Positions 6,550-14,439 of a stretch of DNA of 16,742 nucleotides are shown here, piece by piece; positions within the stretch are counted from its first letter, which is position 1, and every line of letters starts with the position of its first letter. This DNA comes from URNF01 sp045543675 (GTDB taxonomy: Bacteria > Bacillota > Clostridia > Oscillospirales > Acutalibacteraceae). Both the position numbers and the translations under genes were made by a program. The stretch spans positions 1 through 16,742 of the forward strand of contig JAZPXM010000108.1 of the NCBI GenBank assembly GCA_045543675.1. The letters run 5' to 3'. The notes beneath the pieces are model-generated. The model worked only from the letters and a program-made list of their open reading frames with translations. It had not been told where the DNA came from and did no database searches.

Positions 6550-7962
6550 ATGCGGAAAACAAAAATTGTATGTACGATAGGTCCTGCTTGCCGTAATGAA
6601 GAGACCCTTGAAAAAATGTGTCTTGCGGGTATGAATGTTGCCCGCCTTAATTTCTCTCACGGCACGCACGAAGATCATAAAGAGAACATTGCGATGATAA
6701 AACGTGTGCGGGAAAGGTTGCAGATGCCGCTTGCAATTTTGTTGGATACCAAAGGCCCCGAATACCGTATTTCTACTTTTAAAGACGATAAAGTATTCTT
6801 GGAAGCAGGGGATACCTTTACCTTTACTACCGATACGGTCGTAGGGGATGAAACCCGTGTATCTGTCAGCTATTCCGATCTTGCCAAAGAGATGGCGGCA
6901 GGGGACACTATTCTGCTGAATAACGGCCTTTTGCGGTTTGAAGTACAGAAAGTAGAAGGTAATGACATTATTTGTACTGTGATAGACGGTGGCGAACTGT
7001 CCAACCGTAAAAGTATGAGTTTTCCCGATAAAGTGTTAAAGCAGGTATATCTCAGCGAACAGGATAAGGCGGATATTTTGTTCGGCATTGAAAATGACGT
7101 AGACTTTATTGCTTGCTCTTTTGTGTCGGTGAAACAGGATCTTTTGGATGTCTCTGCATTTTTAGAACAAAACGGCGGGCAAGATATTGAACTTATTGCC
7201 AAAATTGAAAACCGTTCGGGCGTGGATAACATCGAAGAAATCTGTGAAGCGTGTGCAGGTATTATGATCGGCCGCGGTGACATGGGTGTGGAAATTCCGT
7301 TTGTGGAACTGCCTGCCATTCAAAAGAAATTGATTACGAAGTGCCGTTTGCTCGGTAAACGGGTAATCACCGCAACCGAAATGTTGGAAACTATGATCTA
7401 TAATCCGCGCCCGACCCGCGCGGAAATTTCGGACGTTGCCAACGCGGTATATGATGGGACAAGCGCTGTGATGCTTTCGGGGGAGACCGCGGCAGGTAAA
7501 CATCCCGTTTTGGCGGTGTCTACGATGGCGAGTATCGCAGAGTACACCGAAAATACTATTCATTATGCCAAGCGGTTCCGTAATACCGATTTCCGTATTC
7601 GTAATAAAGTGGATGCGATTTCTCACGCGACTTGCGGTATGGCGATCGACATTGATGCTAAAGCCATAGCGGTATGTACATTGTCGGGTATGACCGCCCG
7701 TATGGTGTCCCGTTTCCGTGCACCTGTGGATATTTTGGGTGTTACCACCAACGAAAAGACCTACCGTAAATTGGCGCTTTCTTGGGGTATTACACCGGTC
7801 ATTTGTGATGAATACACGTCGATGGACGTACTTTTCTATACTGCGCAACAGTTGGCGAAAAAGCACTTCGCACTGCAGGCGGGTGATGATATTGTTATTA
7901 CCGGCGGTATCACCAACGGTAAATCCGGTAATACCAACGTTATCAAAGTGGAAACGGTGTAA
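6550..7962 (+). CDS. pyk: Pyruvate kinase
   Basis: This 470-residue enzyme transfers phosphate from phosphoenolpyruvate to ADP, the last step of glycolysis, in the cytoplasm. Visible motifs are TKIVCTIGPA (4-13), ARLNFSHG (31-38), LLDTKGPEYR (64-73), the active-site ELIAKIENR (214-222) with Lys218 and Glu220, MIGRGDMGVEIP (239-250) and ATEMLETMIYNPRPTRAEISD (275-295). The length fits forms without the extra C-terminal PEP-utiliser domain found in Bacillus. ATG 6550 is chosen because AGGAG (6537-6541) lies 8 nt upstream; a TTG at 6508 lies inside the promoter. Two normally conserved B-domain stretches differ: the usual DDG is NNG (124-126), and the GVNLPG region reads SMSFPD. I take this as a divergent clostridial clade with an intact catalytic centre. 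No clear terminator follows, so readthrough into the next gene is possible. Confidence 0.95.
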   Translation: MRKTKIVCTIGPACRNEETLEKMCLAGMNVARLNFSHGTHEDHKENIAMIKRVRERLQMPLAILLDTKGPEYRISTFKDDKVFLEAGDTFTFTTDTVVGDETRVSVSYSDLAKEMAAGDTILLNNGLLRFEVQKVEGNDIICTVIDGGELSNRKSMSFPDKVLKQVYLSEQDKADILFGIENDVDFIACSFVSVKQDLLDVSAFLEQNGGQDIELIAKIENRSGVDNIEEICEACAGIMIGRGDMGVEIPFVELPAIQKKLITKCRLLGKRVITATEMLETMIYNPRPTRAEISDVANAVYDGTSAVMLSGETAAGKHPVLAVSTMASIAEYTENTIHYAKRFRNTDFRIRNKVDAISHATCGMAIDIDAKAIAVCTLSGMTARMVSRFRAPVDILGVTTNEKTYRKLALSWGITPVICDEYTSMDVLFYTAQQLAKKHFALQAGDDIVITGGITNGKSGNTNVIKVETV

Positions 7963-8060
7963 GTTGACGAGAGTTGAACCCCTCGCGGGTTCGCTCGCCG
8001 CTTTCCTTGTGTATAAAATTCGGCGTCAGGCACTCCCGCCGGTCTAAGGATGTGAGTAAT

Positions 8061-10181
8061 ATGTCCAATAAAAAGGATAAGCGTCGCCGCGTGGTATCGT
8101 TGGTATCACTTGTTCTTGTTGCGGCACTGTTCTGCTGGTTGACGGCAGTATTGTACCGCGCGTTACAAAGAGTGGGCGGTACACCCGAAAGTTTTAAAAC
8201 ATTTATTGACGGCTTTGGCGTCACGGGCTGGTTGGTTGGATTTGGCTTGCAATGCTTACAGGTGTTTGTGGCGCTTATTCCGGGTGAATTGATTGAAATC
8301 GGCCTTGGCGCCGCGTTTGGTGCTGTCGGCGGAACGCTGCTGTGTATGGCGGGTGTCGGTGTTGCTTCGGCACTGGTGTTTCTCGTTGTCAAAAAATACG
8401 GCGTACGGTTTGTAGAACTGTTTTTCGATAGAGAAAAAATTGACGGTCTCCGGTTTATAAACAGCGAAAAGAAACTGGATACGGTGGTTTTTTTGCTGTT
8501 CTTTATCCCGGGTACACCGAAAGACTTGCTCACCTACTTTGTAGGACTGACCCGTATGCCTTTATCCCGCTTTTTATATGTTTCCTTGGTTGCACGCATC
8601 CCATCGGTGATCTCATCTACCGTTGGCGGCAATCTTTTAGCGGAGAGAAACTATATTTCAGCGATAATTTTATTTGCTGTGACAGGTGCAGTGAGTATAT
8701 TGGGCTTAGCGATATATGATTATATTGTAAAGCGTAAACGCTTTACAATGCTCTCGAAAAACGGCAAACGTGTAATAGAGTTGTTCTTGAAAATTTGCAC
8801 AATACCGCACGGTTCAGGGAATACAGCGGCGCTGGCACGCTACTGCATACGGTTTGCAAAACGGTGCGGCTTGTGCGCATCCGTGGATGATGCGGGAAAC
8901 GTGTGGATAGAAAAACCTGCGGCAAAAGGATATGAAACAGAGTCACCCGTTATATTGCAGGCGCACTTGGATATGGTGTGTGAAACGGCAGCGGGGGTCA
9001 AGGTGGATATGCGCCGTACGCCGGTCACGCCGCGTATTGACGGTGATTTTCTTTACGCGCAGGACACCACGCTTGGTGCGGATAACGGCATTGGTCTGGC
9101 AATGGTGTTGGCAATTTTATCGGATAAACAAGCGCGGCATCCGCGCTTGCAGGCAGTGTTTACTGCTGAAGAAGAAACGGGTATGAACGGCGCATTGGGG
9201 TTGGATGGCACTCGTTTTATCGGGGACCGCCTTTTAAATCTTGATTCTGAAGAAGAAGGCATCTTTACACTCGGCTGTGCAGGTGGCTTACGTGTGCAAA
9301 GTAGTTTCGCTTTACGCAAGGAACCTGCCGATGGTGATGCCGTTACTGTGGTTTTAGATGGCCTTTTGGGCGGTCATTCCGGTACGGATATTGATAAAGG
9401 GCGTGCAAACGCCAATGTATTGCTGTTGAATGCATTGCTGGAATGGTGTCAAATATTTTCAATACGATTGTCGTCTCTTGATGGTGGTACGGTGGATAAC
9501 GGTATTCCTAACGCGGCAAAAGCCACGGTGGTGTTGCCTGCAGATGAGATGCTGGCGTTTATGTCTGCTGTACAAGCGGACGGGGATGCACTTGCAAAGC
9601 GTTGGCGCGAAACGGAACCACACCTTTCGCTACGGGTTACAAAAGAAAACGGGAAGTTTTTGTCCGCAAGTGCCGATGATACCCGTGCGGTGCTGTCCGC
9701 CCTTAGCGGTTTGCCGAACGGCGTGCAACACATGAGCCCGTTTTTTGAAAATAAGCCCGAAACGTCGCTCAATATGGGTGTTGTACGCACAGAAACCGAC
9801 TGTATAACGGCTACGTTTGCGTTGCGTAGTTTCCGTATGGAATGTTTGTATCAACTGACCGAAACAGTAATGGATCTGACAACAAAGGCGGGTGGAACGG
9901 CAACAAAAGGGGATGCCTATCCTGCGTGGGAATACCGCGAAGGTTCCGATTTTGTTAAAAAGGCGGTAACGGTGTATACGACGCTGCACGGCGCCGCACC
10001 GCAGTTGGACGCGGTGCATGCGGGATTGGAATGTGGCGTGTTCTGCGGTAAAAGACCGATGTTGGAGTGTATTTCGTTGGGCCCCGACATTATAGGTGCT
10101 CATACACCACAAGAGAGGGTATCGCTGTCATCCCTTGATCGCGTATATCGGTATGTTTGTACACTGCTGGCTGAAAAATAA
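8061..10181 (+). CDS. TVP38/VTT-domain membrane protein fused to a PepD-type (Xaa-His) dipeptidase
   Basis: One uninterrupted 706-residue frame joins two families. Residues 1-228 are a TVP38/TMEM64 (VTT, SNARE-associated) membrane protein: basic start, first membrane helix about 11-33, further hydrophobic segments to about 222, and the family motif FFIPGTPKDLLTYFVGLT (147-164). Residues 230-706 form a complete M20-family aminoacyl-histidine dipeptidase (PepD): ICTIPHGSGN, LQAHLDMV (His302, Asp304), TLGADNGIG (Asp341), AEEETGMNGA (Glu371 and Glu372), LNLDSEEEG (Asp395) and LGGHSGTDI. The last helix ends in KRKR, so the peptidase should face the cytoplasm, where it would cleave short peptides. 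ATG 8061 follows AAGGATG by about 9 nt. An ATG at 8748 begins the PepD part but has no ribosome site, supporting a true fusion. A stop lost by mutation or sequencing error cannot be excluded. It lies 98 nt after pyk. Confidence 0.88.
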   Translation: MSNKKDKRRRVVSLVSLVLVAALFCWLTAVLYRALQRVGGTPESFKTFIDGFGVTGWLVGFGLQCLQVFVALIPGELIEIGLGAAFGAVGGTLLCMAGVGVASALVFLVVKKYGVRFVELFFDREKIDGLRFINSEKKLDTVVFLLFFIPGTPKDLLTYFVGLTRMPLSRFLYVSLVARIPSVISSTVGGNLLAERNYISAIILFAVTGAVSILGLAIYDYIVKRKRFTMLSKNGKRVIELFLKICTIPHGSGNTAALARYCIRFAKRCGLCASVDDAGNVWIEKPAAKGYETESPVILQAHLDMVCETAAGVKVDMRRTPVTPRIDGDFLYAQDTTLGADNGIGLAMVLAILSDKQARHPRLQAVFTAEEETGMNGALGLDGTRFIGDRLLNLDSEEEGIFTLGCAGGLRVQSSFALRKEPADGDAVTVVLDGLLGGHSGTDIDKGRANANVLLLNALLEWCQIFSIRLSSLDGGTVDNGIPNAAKATVVLPADEMLAFMSAVQADGDALAKRWRETEPHLSLRVTKENGKFLSASADDTRAVLSALSGLPNGVQHMSPFFENKPETSLNMGVVRTETDCITATFALRSFRMECLYQLTETVMDLTTKAGGTATKGDAYPAWEYREGSDFVKKAVTVYTTLHGAAPQLDAVHAGLECGVFCGKRPMLECISLGPDIIGAHTPQERVSLSSLDRVYRYVCTLLAEK
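8725..8748. repeat. Perfect inverted repeat at the VTT-PepD junction
   Basis: The arms TTGTAAAGCG and CGCTTTACAA are exact inverted copies around TAAA. The repeat encodes the junction residues VKRKRFT and ends on the A of the ATG that starts the PepD portion. Confidence 0.85.
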
Positions 10182-10301
10182 AAAAAGCATTTGAAACGAT
10201 GTGTTTGCTTAGGGATAACTCGCTAAAAATACAGAATTTTGCGGTGTAATTGGTCACGACTCTCTTTTCGATGTTTAGATAAATGAGAATGTTGTGCCCC
10301 T

Positions 10302-10328
10302 GCATTTGCCGCTTGCAACGGCAAATGC
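10302..10328. repeat. Perfect 10-bp hairpin in the intergenic region
   Basis: GCATTTGCCG (10302-10311) and CGGCAAATGC (10319-10328) pair exactly around CTTGCAA. GTGC before and GCAC after can add four more pairs across a small internal loop. No T run follows, so it is not an ordinary terminator. Confidence 0.75.
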
Positions 10329-10350
10329 CTGCACGCTGTCGTAAATTTAT

Positions 10351-10389
10351 AAAAAGACGCGGTACGCGTCAGCGTTACCGCGGCTTTTT
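10351..10389. terminator. Probable bidirectional terminator between convergent genes
   Basis: AAAAAGACGCGGTACGC pairs with GCGTTACCGCGGCTTTTT with one bulged T and one mismatch, so it has A on the left and T on the right. On the plus strand it would end the VTT-pepD transcript; on the minus strand it would end the beta-glucosidase transcript about 185 nt after its stop. Confidence 0.7.
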
Positions 10390-10574
10390 CCCTTTTCTAC
10401 CATCAAAAATTCTGTTATTTAGGTACAGTTTTGTTGCCGAAATATTTTTTGCTTTCGAAGTTGCCAAACGGCCGTCATACTGTAGTCTGGTAAGGTTTGT
10501 TGATAAAGAAACAGGAGGGAATATTAGCGAAAAACCGATTTTCCCTAAGTGAGTGTTCCGAATCGAGAGCGTTT

Positions 10575-12752
10575 TTATGTAACTTGGAATGTGGTTTCGT
10601 TGCTGTTATCCTGCGCGTGTTGTGCTATCCATAACTTAAAAGTGCCCGGTTCTACCACTCTTTCCATGGCGGGATTGTGGAAGGCTAACGCATCGGCAGG
10701 TAAGGGGAGTGTAATTGTTTGGCTTTCTCCCGCTTGCAGGAATACCCGCTTAAACCCTTTCAATTCCTTGACGGGACGCACACGGCTGCCTATCAGATCG
10801 CGTACGTACATCTGCACCACCGTAGCGCCTGCTGTTTTACCGTTATTTTTCACCGTGACGGTTACGTCAATTTGCCCGTCAATCGGCATTGTATCCGCGG
10901 AAAGACGGATATTTTCAAAGGAAAAATCGGTGTACGAGAGTCCGTAGCCGAACGGATAGAGCGGTTCTACCTGACAATCACGGTATTTCGCTTCAAATTT
11001 CCATTTACCTAAGGTGGGTCTGCCCGTGTTGAAGTGGTTGTAATAAATCGGCAGCTGTCCTACCGTGACAGGAAAAGACGTGGTCAGGTGTCCCGACGGA
11101 CTGTGTTTGCCGACAAGTACGTCGGCGACCGCGTTGCCTGCGGCGGTACCGGGATTCCATATCATCATCAATGCGTCTACCCGCTTGTTAAAGTGGGTCA
11201 ATACCATCGGTCTGCTGGCGGCAACGAGAACGATAACAGGATGTCCCGTTTCAATTGCCGCATCAATAAGCGCTTCCTGCCGCCCTGTAAGACGGATATC
11301 GGTAATACTGGACGCTTCACCGCTCATCTCTTCTTCTTCGCCAACCGCCACAATAACTATGTCGGCACCTTTGGCAGTTTCCACCGCTTGCGCAAACATA
11401 CGGTCATCCGCATCTTTGTTGTCGCTTTCGTGGAAATCACAACCGCGCGCGGTTGTGATTTCCGCTTGCGGCAAAGCGGTGCGCAAGCCGTCGGCCAGGC
11501 ATACGGTGTGTGCAGGGTCGCACATAGATGCCCATGTGCCGAGCAGTTCGCGGGCAGCAATGGCATCATCGGCATACGGACCGATAAGGGCAATCTTTTT
11601 GGTATCGGCCTTTAGCGGTAGGATGCCGTTGTTTTCTAATAATACAAACGTTTTGACAGCGGCGCGGTAGGCGGCATCTATGTGGTCGGGGTGGAAGAAA
11701 ACTTCTTCTCCCGCTTCGTCTACTAAAGGATCGTCCACAAGACCGCAAGCGTACTTTAATGTGAGAATACGCAGCACGGCGGTGTCGATTTGTTCCATAG
11801 ACACTTTTCCGGCTTCCACCAAAGCAGGCAGATTTTCATTGTAGAAATCGCCCGACATAATCATATCTACACCTGCGGTAAATGCTTTTTCTACCGCATC
11901 GGACGGCCCCTCGGCAAAACCGTGGGGGATCAGTTCCTTAACACCGCCCGCATCGCTGACAACAAACCCTTTAAAACCGAGCTGTTCTCGCAAAAGTTCC
12001 GTTAAGAGATAACGGTTGGCGGTGGCAGGTACACCGTTGACATCTTCGAACGCTGACATAAAGGTGGCAACACCTGCCTGAATTCCCGCGATGAATGGCG
12101 GAAGATATACGTCGTGAATGGTTTGCATGGAAAGGTCGGCACTGTCATAATCCCTGCCGCCGATACATGCGCTGTACGCGATAAAGTGTTTCATGCAAGC
12201 GAGCACGCGGTCTTTGCCGCCCAATCCGTCGCCCTGATAACCTTTTACGGCAGCTTCGGCAAGGCGACTGCACAGATAGGTGTCTTCACCGTATCCTTCT
12301 GCAATGCGCCCCCAACGCGGGTCTCGGCAAATATCTACCATCGGCGCAAAGGTCCAGCGGATACCGCCGCGATACGCTTCTTTTGCTGCAATTTCGCATC
12401 CCTCACGCACCGTTTCGGGGTCCCATGCACAAGATTGCGCTAATGGTGTGGGAAAGGTGGTCTTGTATCCGTGAATAACATCGTGACCGAAGAACGCGGG
12501 AATGGGCAGACGGGTAGCACGTAAAAGGTCTGACTGAATATGGTTGGTGCGTGCGGCACCTTTTATGGTGAGATAGGCACCGATTTTACCTTCTGCAAAA
12601 TGGTCTTCGTAAACCTGCTCGTTGTTAGAATAAATAGACGTGCCAAACTGCGATAATTGCCCTACTTTTTCGGTGAGAGTCATTTTTTGAAGCATATTTT
12701 CGGCTTTTGCTCTGGCTTGGTCGAAAAGGGGACTGTTCATAGCATTTTCCAT
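10575..12752 (-). CDS. GH3 family beta-glucosidase, BglX-like
   Basis: This 725-residue glycoside hydrolase removes terminal beta-linked glucose from cello-oligosaccharides or related beta-glucosides. The N-terminal barrel (about 15-345) shows FGHDVIHG (88-95), DPRWGRIAEGYGED (144-157), the KHF motif (188-190) and VVSDAGGVKEL (264-274), where Asp267 is the expected nucleophile. The second domain (about 365-565) carries MSGEASS (476-482), with Glu479 the likely acid/base. A fibronectin-III-like domain closes the protein (about 600-720). No signal peptide is seen, so it probably acts in the cytoplasm on imported sugars. ATG 12752 is chosen because GAGGT lies about 7 nt upstream; a GTG at 12773 is also in frame. 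It has its own promoter, divergent from the M50 gene, and no sugar transporter nearby. A perfect palindrome lies within codons about 431-441. Confidence 0.95.
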   Translation of the reverse strand: MENAMNSPLFDQARAKAENMLQKMTLTEKVGQLSQFGTSIYSNNEQVYEDHFAEGKIGAYLTIKGAARTNHIQSDLLRATRLPIPAFFGHDVIHGYKTTFPTPLAQSCAWDPETVREGCEIAAKEAYRGGIRWTFAPMVDICRDPRWGRIAEGYGEDTYLCSRLAEAAVKGYQGDGLGGKDRVLACMKHFIAYSACIGGRDYDSADLSMQTIHDVYLPPFIAGIQAGVATFMSAFEDVNGVPATANRYLLTELLREQLGFKGFVVSDAGGVKELIPHGFAEGPSDAVEKAFTAGVDMIMSGDFYNENLPALVEAGKVSMEQIDTAVLRILTLKYACGLVDDPLVDEAGEEVFFHPDHIDAAYRAAVKTFVLLENNGILPLKADTKKIALIGPYADDAIAARELLGTWASMCDPAHTVCLADGLRTALPQAEITTARGCDFHESDNKDADDRMFAQAVETAKGADIVIVAVGEEEEMSGEASSITDIRLTGRQEALIDAAIETGHPVIVLVAASRPMVLTHFNKRVDALMMIWNPGTAAGNAVADVLVGKHSPSGHLTTSFPVTVGQLPIYYNHFNTGRPTLGKWKFEAKYRDCQVEPLYPFGYGLSYTDFSFENIRLSADTMPIDGQIDVTVTVKNNGKTAGATVVQMYVRDLIGSRVRPVKELKGFKRVFLQAGESQTITLPLPADALAFHNPAMERVVEPGTFKLWIAQHAQDNSNETTFQVT
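11432..11463. repeat. Perfect 32-bp palindrome inside the beta-glucosidase gene
   Basis: The 16 bases 11432-11447 (beginning GGAAATCACAACC) are followed without a spacer by their exact reverse complement (11448-11463). Both strands therefore encode the same peptide, ITTARGCDF, at this place. Chance occurrence of a perfect 16+16 palindrome in a window of this size is very unlikely. Confidence 0.95.
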
Positions 12753-12815
12753 AGCGTGTACCTCACTATTCACGCGGCTTTTTCACGCGGCAACCGATCA
12801 TTGCCATCGCGTTTT

Positions 12816-12844
12816 ATTGTAACACTTTGTCTTGGAAAAGTAAA
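12816..12844 (-). promoter_or_regulatory. Predicted promoter of the beta-glucosidase gene
   Basis: Read on the minus strand: TTTACT (12844-12839), a 17-nt spacer and TACAAT (12821-12816). The leader to the ATG at 12752 is about 58 nt. No clear catabolite-repression site was found beside it. Confidence 0.6.
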
Positions 12845-12910
12845 CGGGAAAAGCCCATTTTTTGTATTTTTTTGTGATGAAACGCCGCTGATTTCCCGAT
12901 ATATTTACTC

Positions 12911-12939
12911 TTGTAATTTTTAAAAGTATCTGCTATACT
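12911..12939 (+). promoter_or_regulatory. Predicted promoter of the M50-scpAB operon
   Basis: TTGTAA (12911-12916), a 17-nt spacer and TATACT (12934-12939) preceded by TGC, an extended -10. It faces away from the beta-glucosidase promoter, and the AGGAGG ribosome site follows at 12961. Confidence 0.7.
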
Positions 12940-12972
12940 ATATTTTGTATATCTATGTCAAGGAGGATGTAT

Positions 12973-13641
12973 ATGCTTTCGGCTATTCGTGGCGGCATCA
13001 GTCTGTTTGAATTTTTCTTTTTAATCGGTGCGTATGCGGTGATTGTTTTCATCGTGTTGCCGATACATGAATTGGCGCACGCGTGGGCGGCACATCTTTT
13101 GGGTGACGATACTGCACGCTGGCAAGGACGTCTGAAGTTTAATCCGTTGCGGCATTTGGATCTGTTCGGTACGATTATGCTGGTGCTGTTCGGCGTGGGT
13201 TACGCAAAACCCGTACCGGTCAATCCGTATAATTTCCGTAACCGTAAACGCGATATGGCGTTGACCGCGTTAGCCGGTCCGCTCTCGAATATTGTCTTAG
13301 CTGTGATTGCGGTAGCGCTTTTCCGCGTATGCGTTTTCTTTGTTACCGACACGGCACTGCTGTCCTATTTGTACTTGATACTTATTGATGTGTTTGCTTC
13401 GGTAAATATCGGTTTAGCGGTGTTTAATCTGTTGCCTATTCCGCCGCTGGATGGCTCGAGAATTTTTGGATTCTTCCTGCCGGATAGATGGGTGGATGTG
13501 ATGGAACAATACAGTCGACAGATTTCAATGGTGGTTATGCTGCTGTTGTTTGTCGGTGTTTTGGATGTGCCGCTTGCGTTTTTGCGCGGTTTGCTCGGCG
13601 GTCTTATCGGTGCGCTGTTTGGTATGCCGGGGCTGTTCTAA
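12973..13641 (+). CDS. Site-2 protease family (M50) membrane metallopeptidase
   Basis: This 222-residue membrane protein has the M50 zinc-protease signature LPIHELAHAW, with His32, Glu33 and His36, in its first membrane region (about 17-40). A second motif, NLLPIPPLDGSRI, supplies Asp160. Further hydrophobic segments at about 64-80, 96-125, 130-155 and 183-215 complete the core. Such proteases cut substrates within the membrane; this short form lacks PDZ or CBS domains, and its substrate is unknown. ATG 12973 is chosen because AGGAGG (12961-12966) lies 6 nt before it; an ATG at 12967 touches that site. It heads the plus-strand operon and ends 21 nt before scpA. A gene of this kind next to scpA is, as far as I recall, common in Clostridia. 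Confidence 0.92.
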   Translation: MLSAIRGGISLFEFFFLIGAYAVIVFIVLPIHELAHAWAAHLLGDDTARWQGRLKFNPLRHLDLFGTIMLVLFGVGYAKPVPVNPYNFRNRKRDMALTALAGPLSNIVLAVIAVALFRVCVFFVTDTALLSYLYLILIDVFASVNIGLAVFNLLPIPPLDGSRIFGFFLPDRWVDVMEQYSRQISMVVMLLLFVGVLDVPLAFLRGLLGGLIGALFGMPGLF

Positions 13642-13662
13642 TTGTTGAAAGGTTTGTGAAAT

Positions 13663-14436
13663 ATGGAGGCAATATCCTATCGGTTGCCGGTCTTTGAAGG
13701 ACCGCTTGACCTGCTTCTGTTTTTGATACAGAAAAACAAACTGAATATTTATGATATTCCGATCGCTGAAATTTTGCGTCAGTATTTGGATGCCATCGAA
13801 GAAATGAAAGAACTGGATCTCGATATCGCGAGTGAGTTTTTGGAAATGGCGGCGCGCTTGGTGCAGATAAAATCCGCAATGCTGTTGCCGAAATACGAAG
13901 ATGAAGCAGAAGTGTTGCGGCAGGAACTGACGGGACAACTCGTGGAATATAAGTTATGTCAAGAAGCCGCGCGCCGTATGGCGAAGCAGTATATCGGCGG
14001 CGATTTATTTGTCCGTGAACCCGAAGAAGTGGAACCGGATATGACGTATAAGCGGGTGCATAAACCGGAAGTGTTGGTGGAGGCGTATCTCGCCGCTGCA
14101 GGCAGGGGAAAACGTCGTTTGCCCCCGCCGCCGCAGGCGTTTCACGGTATTGTGGCGCGGAAAATCGTGTCGGTTTCTTCTAAAATCGTGTACGTGTTGC
14201 GCAATTTGCGACGCAAAAAAGAAATGAAATACGATTCGCTGTTTGAAGGTGCTGAAACGAAATCCGACCTTGTAGCGACTTTCTTGGCGCTTTTGGAGTT
14301 GATGAAAGCTCGCCGCATCCGCGTGGATGGGGAAGGTAAGGACCAGACGGTAACGATACAGGCGGCGGATGATGCACAACCGCTGGAATTCCATTCGGAA
14401 TACGATGATGAAACCACGGAAAGTACGGAGAGTTAG
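13663..14436 (+). CDS. scpA: Segregation and condensation protein A (kleisin)
   Basis: This 257-residue protein is the kleisin that bridges the two heads of the SMC dimer in the chromosome condensation complex. The N-terminal signature VFEGPLDLLLFLIQKNKLN (9-27) and IASEFLEMAARLVQIKSAMLLP (55-76) are diagnostic. The C-terminal winged helix covers about 170-235 (KSDLVATFLALLELMKARRI). The acidic tail (DDETTESTES) is not conserved. The ribosome site is weak (GAAAGG at about 13646-13651, 12 nt from the start). It lies three bases before scpB, its usual partner, and the short distance implies coupled expression. Confidence 0.96.
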   Translation: MEAISYRLPVFEGPLDLLLFLIQKNKLNIYDIPIAEILRQYLDAIEEMKELDLDIASEFLEMAARLVQIKSAMLLPKYEDEAEVLRQELTGQLVEYKLCQEAARRMAKQYIGGDLFVREPEEVEPDMTYKRVHKPEVLVEAYLAAAGRGKRRLPPPPQAFHGIVARKIVSVSSKIVYVLRNLRRKKEMKYDSLFEGAETKSDLVATFLALLELMKARRIRVDGEGKDQTVTIQAADDAQPLEFHSEYDDETTESTES

Positions 14437-14439
14437 ACT

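Larger units (their letters stand above)
10182..10574. other. 393-nt gene-free, hairpin-rich region between convergent genes
   Basis: No convincing gene lies here on either strand. It is A/T-rich and holds a perfect 10-bp hairpin (10302-10328), a terminator-like hairpin (10351-10389) and a pair of imperfect ~19-nt inverted repeats (10223-10241 and 10404-10422) that share exact copies of ACAGAATTTT. The unit between those repeats is about 200 nt. It could be a small miniature element or a structured RNA, but I recognise no known family. Confidence 0.5.

Noticed and set aside
7976..7992. Hairpin GAACCC/GGGTTC after pyk as a terminator
   Set aside because: The stem is only 6 bp and is followed by GC-rich sequence without a T run, so termination is doubtful and readthrough into the next gene remains possible.
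7974..8060. A TTG start at 7974 extending the VTT-PepD protein by 29 residues
   Set aside because: The extension is Arg/Ser-rich with no family match and lacks a ribosome site; ATG 8061 has one and begins a normal basic N-terminus.
10549..10947. A 132-residue plus-strand frame near the end of the beta-glucosidase gene
   Set aside because: It overlaps the conserved C-terminal domain of the GH3 gene on the other strand and has no domain.
11034..11670. Two plus-strand frames of about 200 residues antisense to the beta-glucosidase
   Set aside because: They are shadows of a conserved GH3 gene; the similarity of the peptide ITTARGCDF on both strands comes only from the palindrome at 11432-11463.
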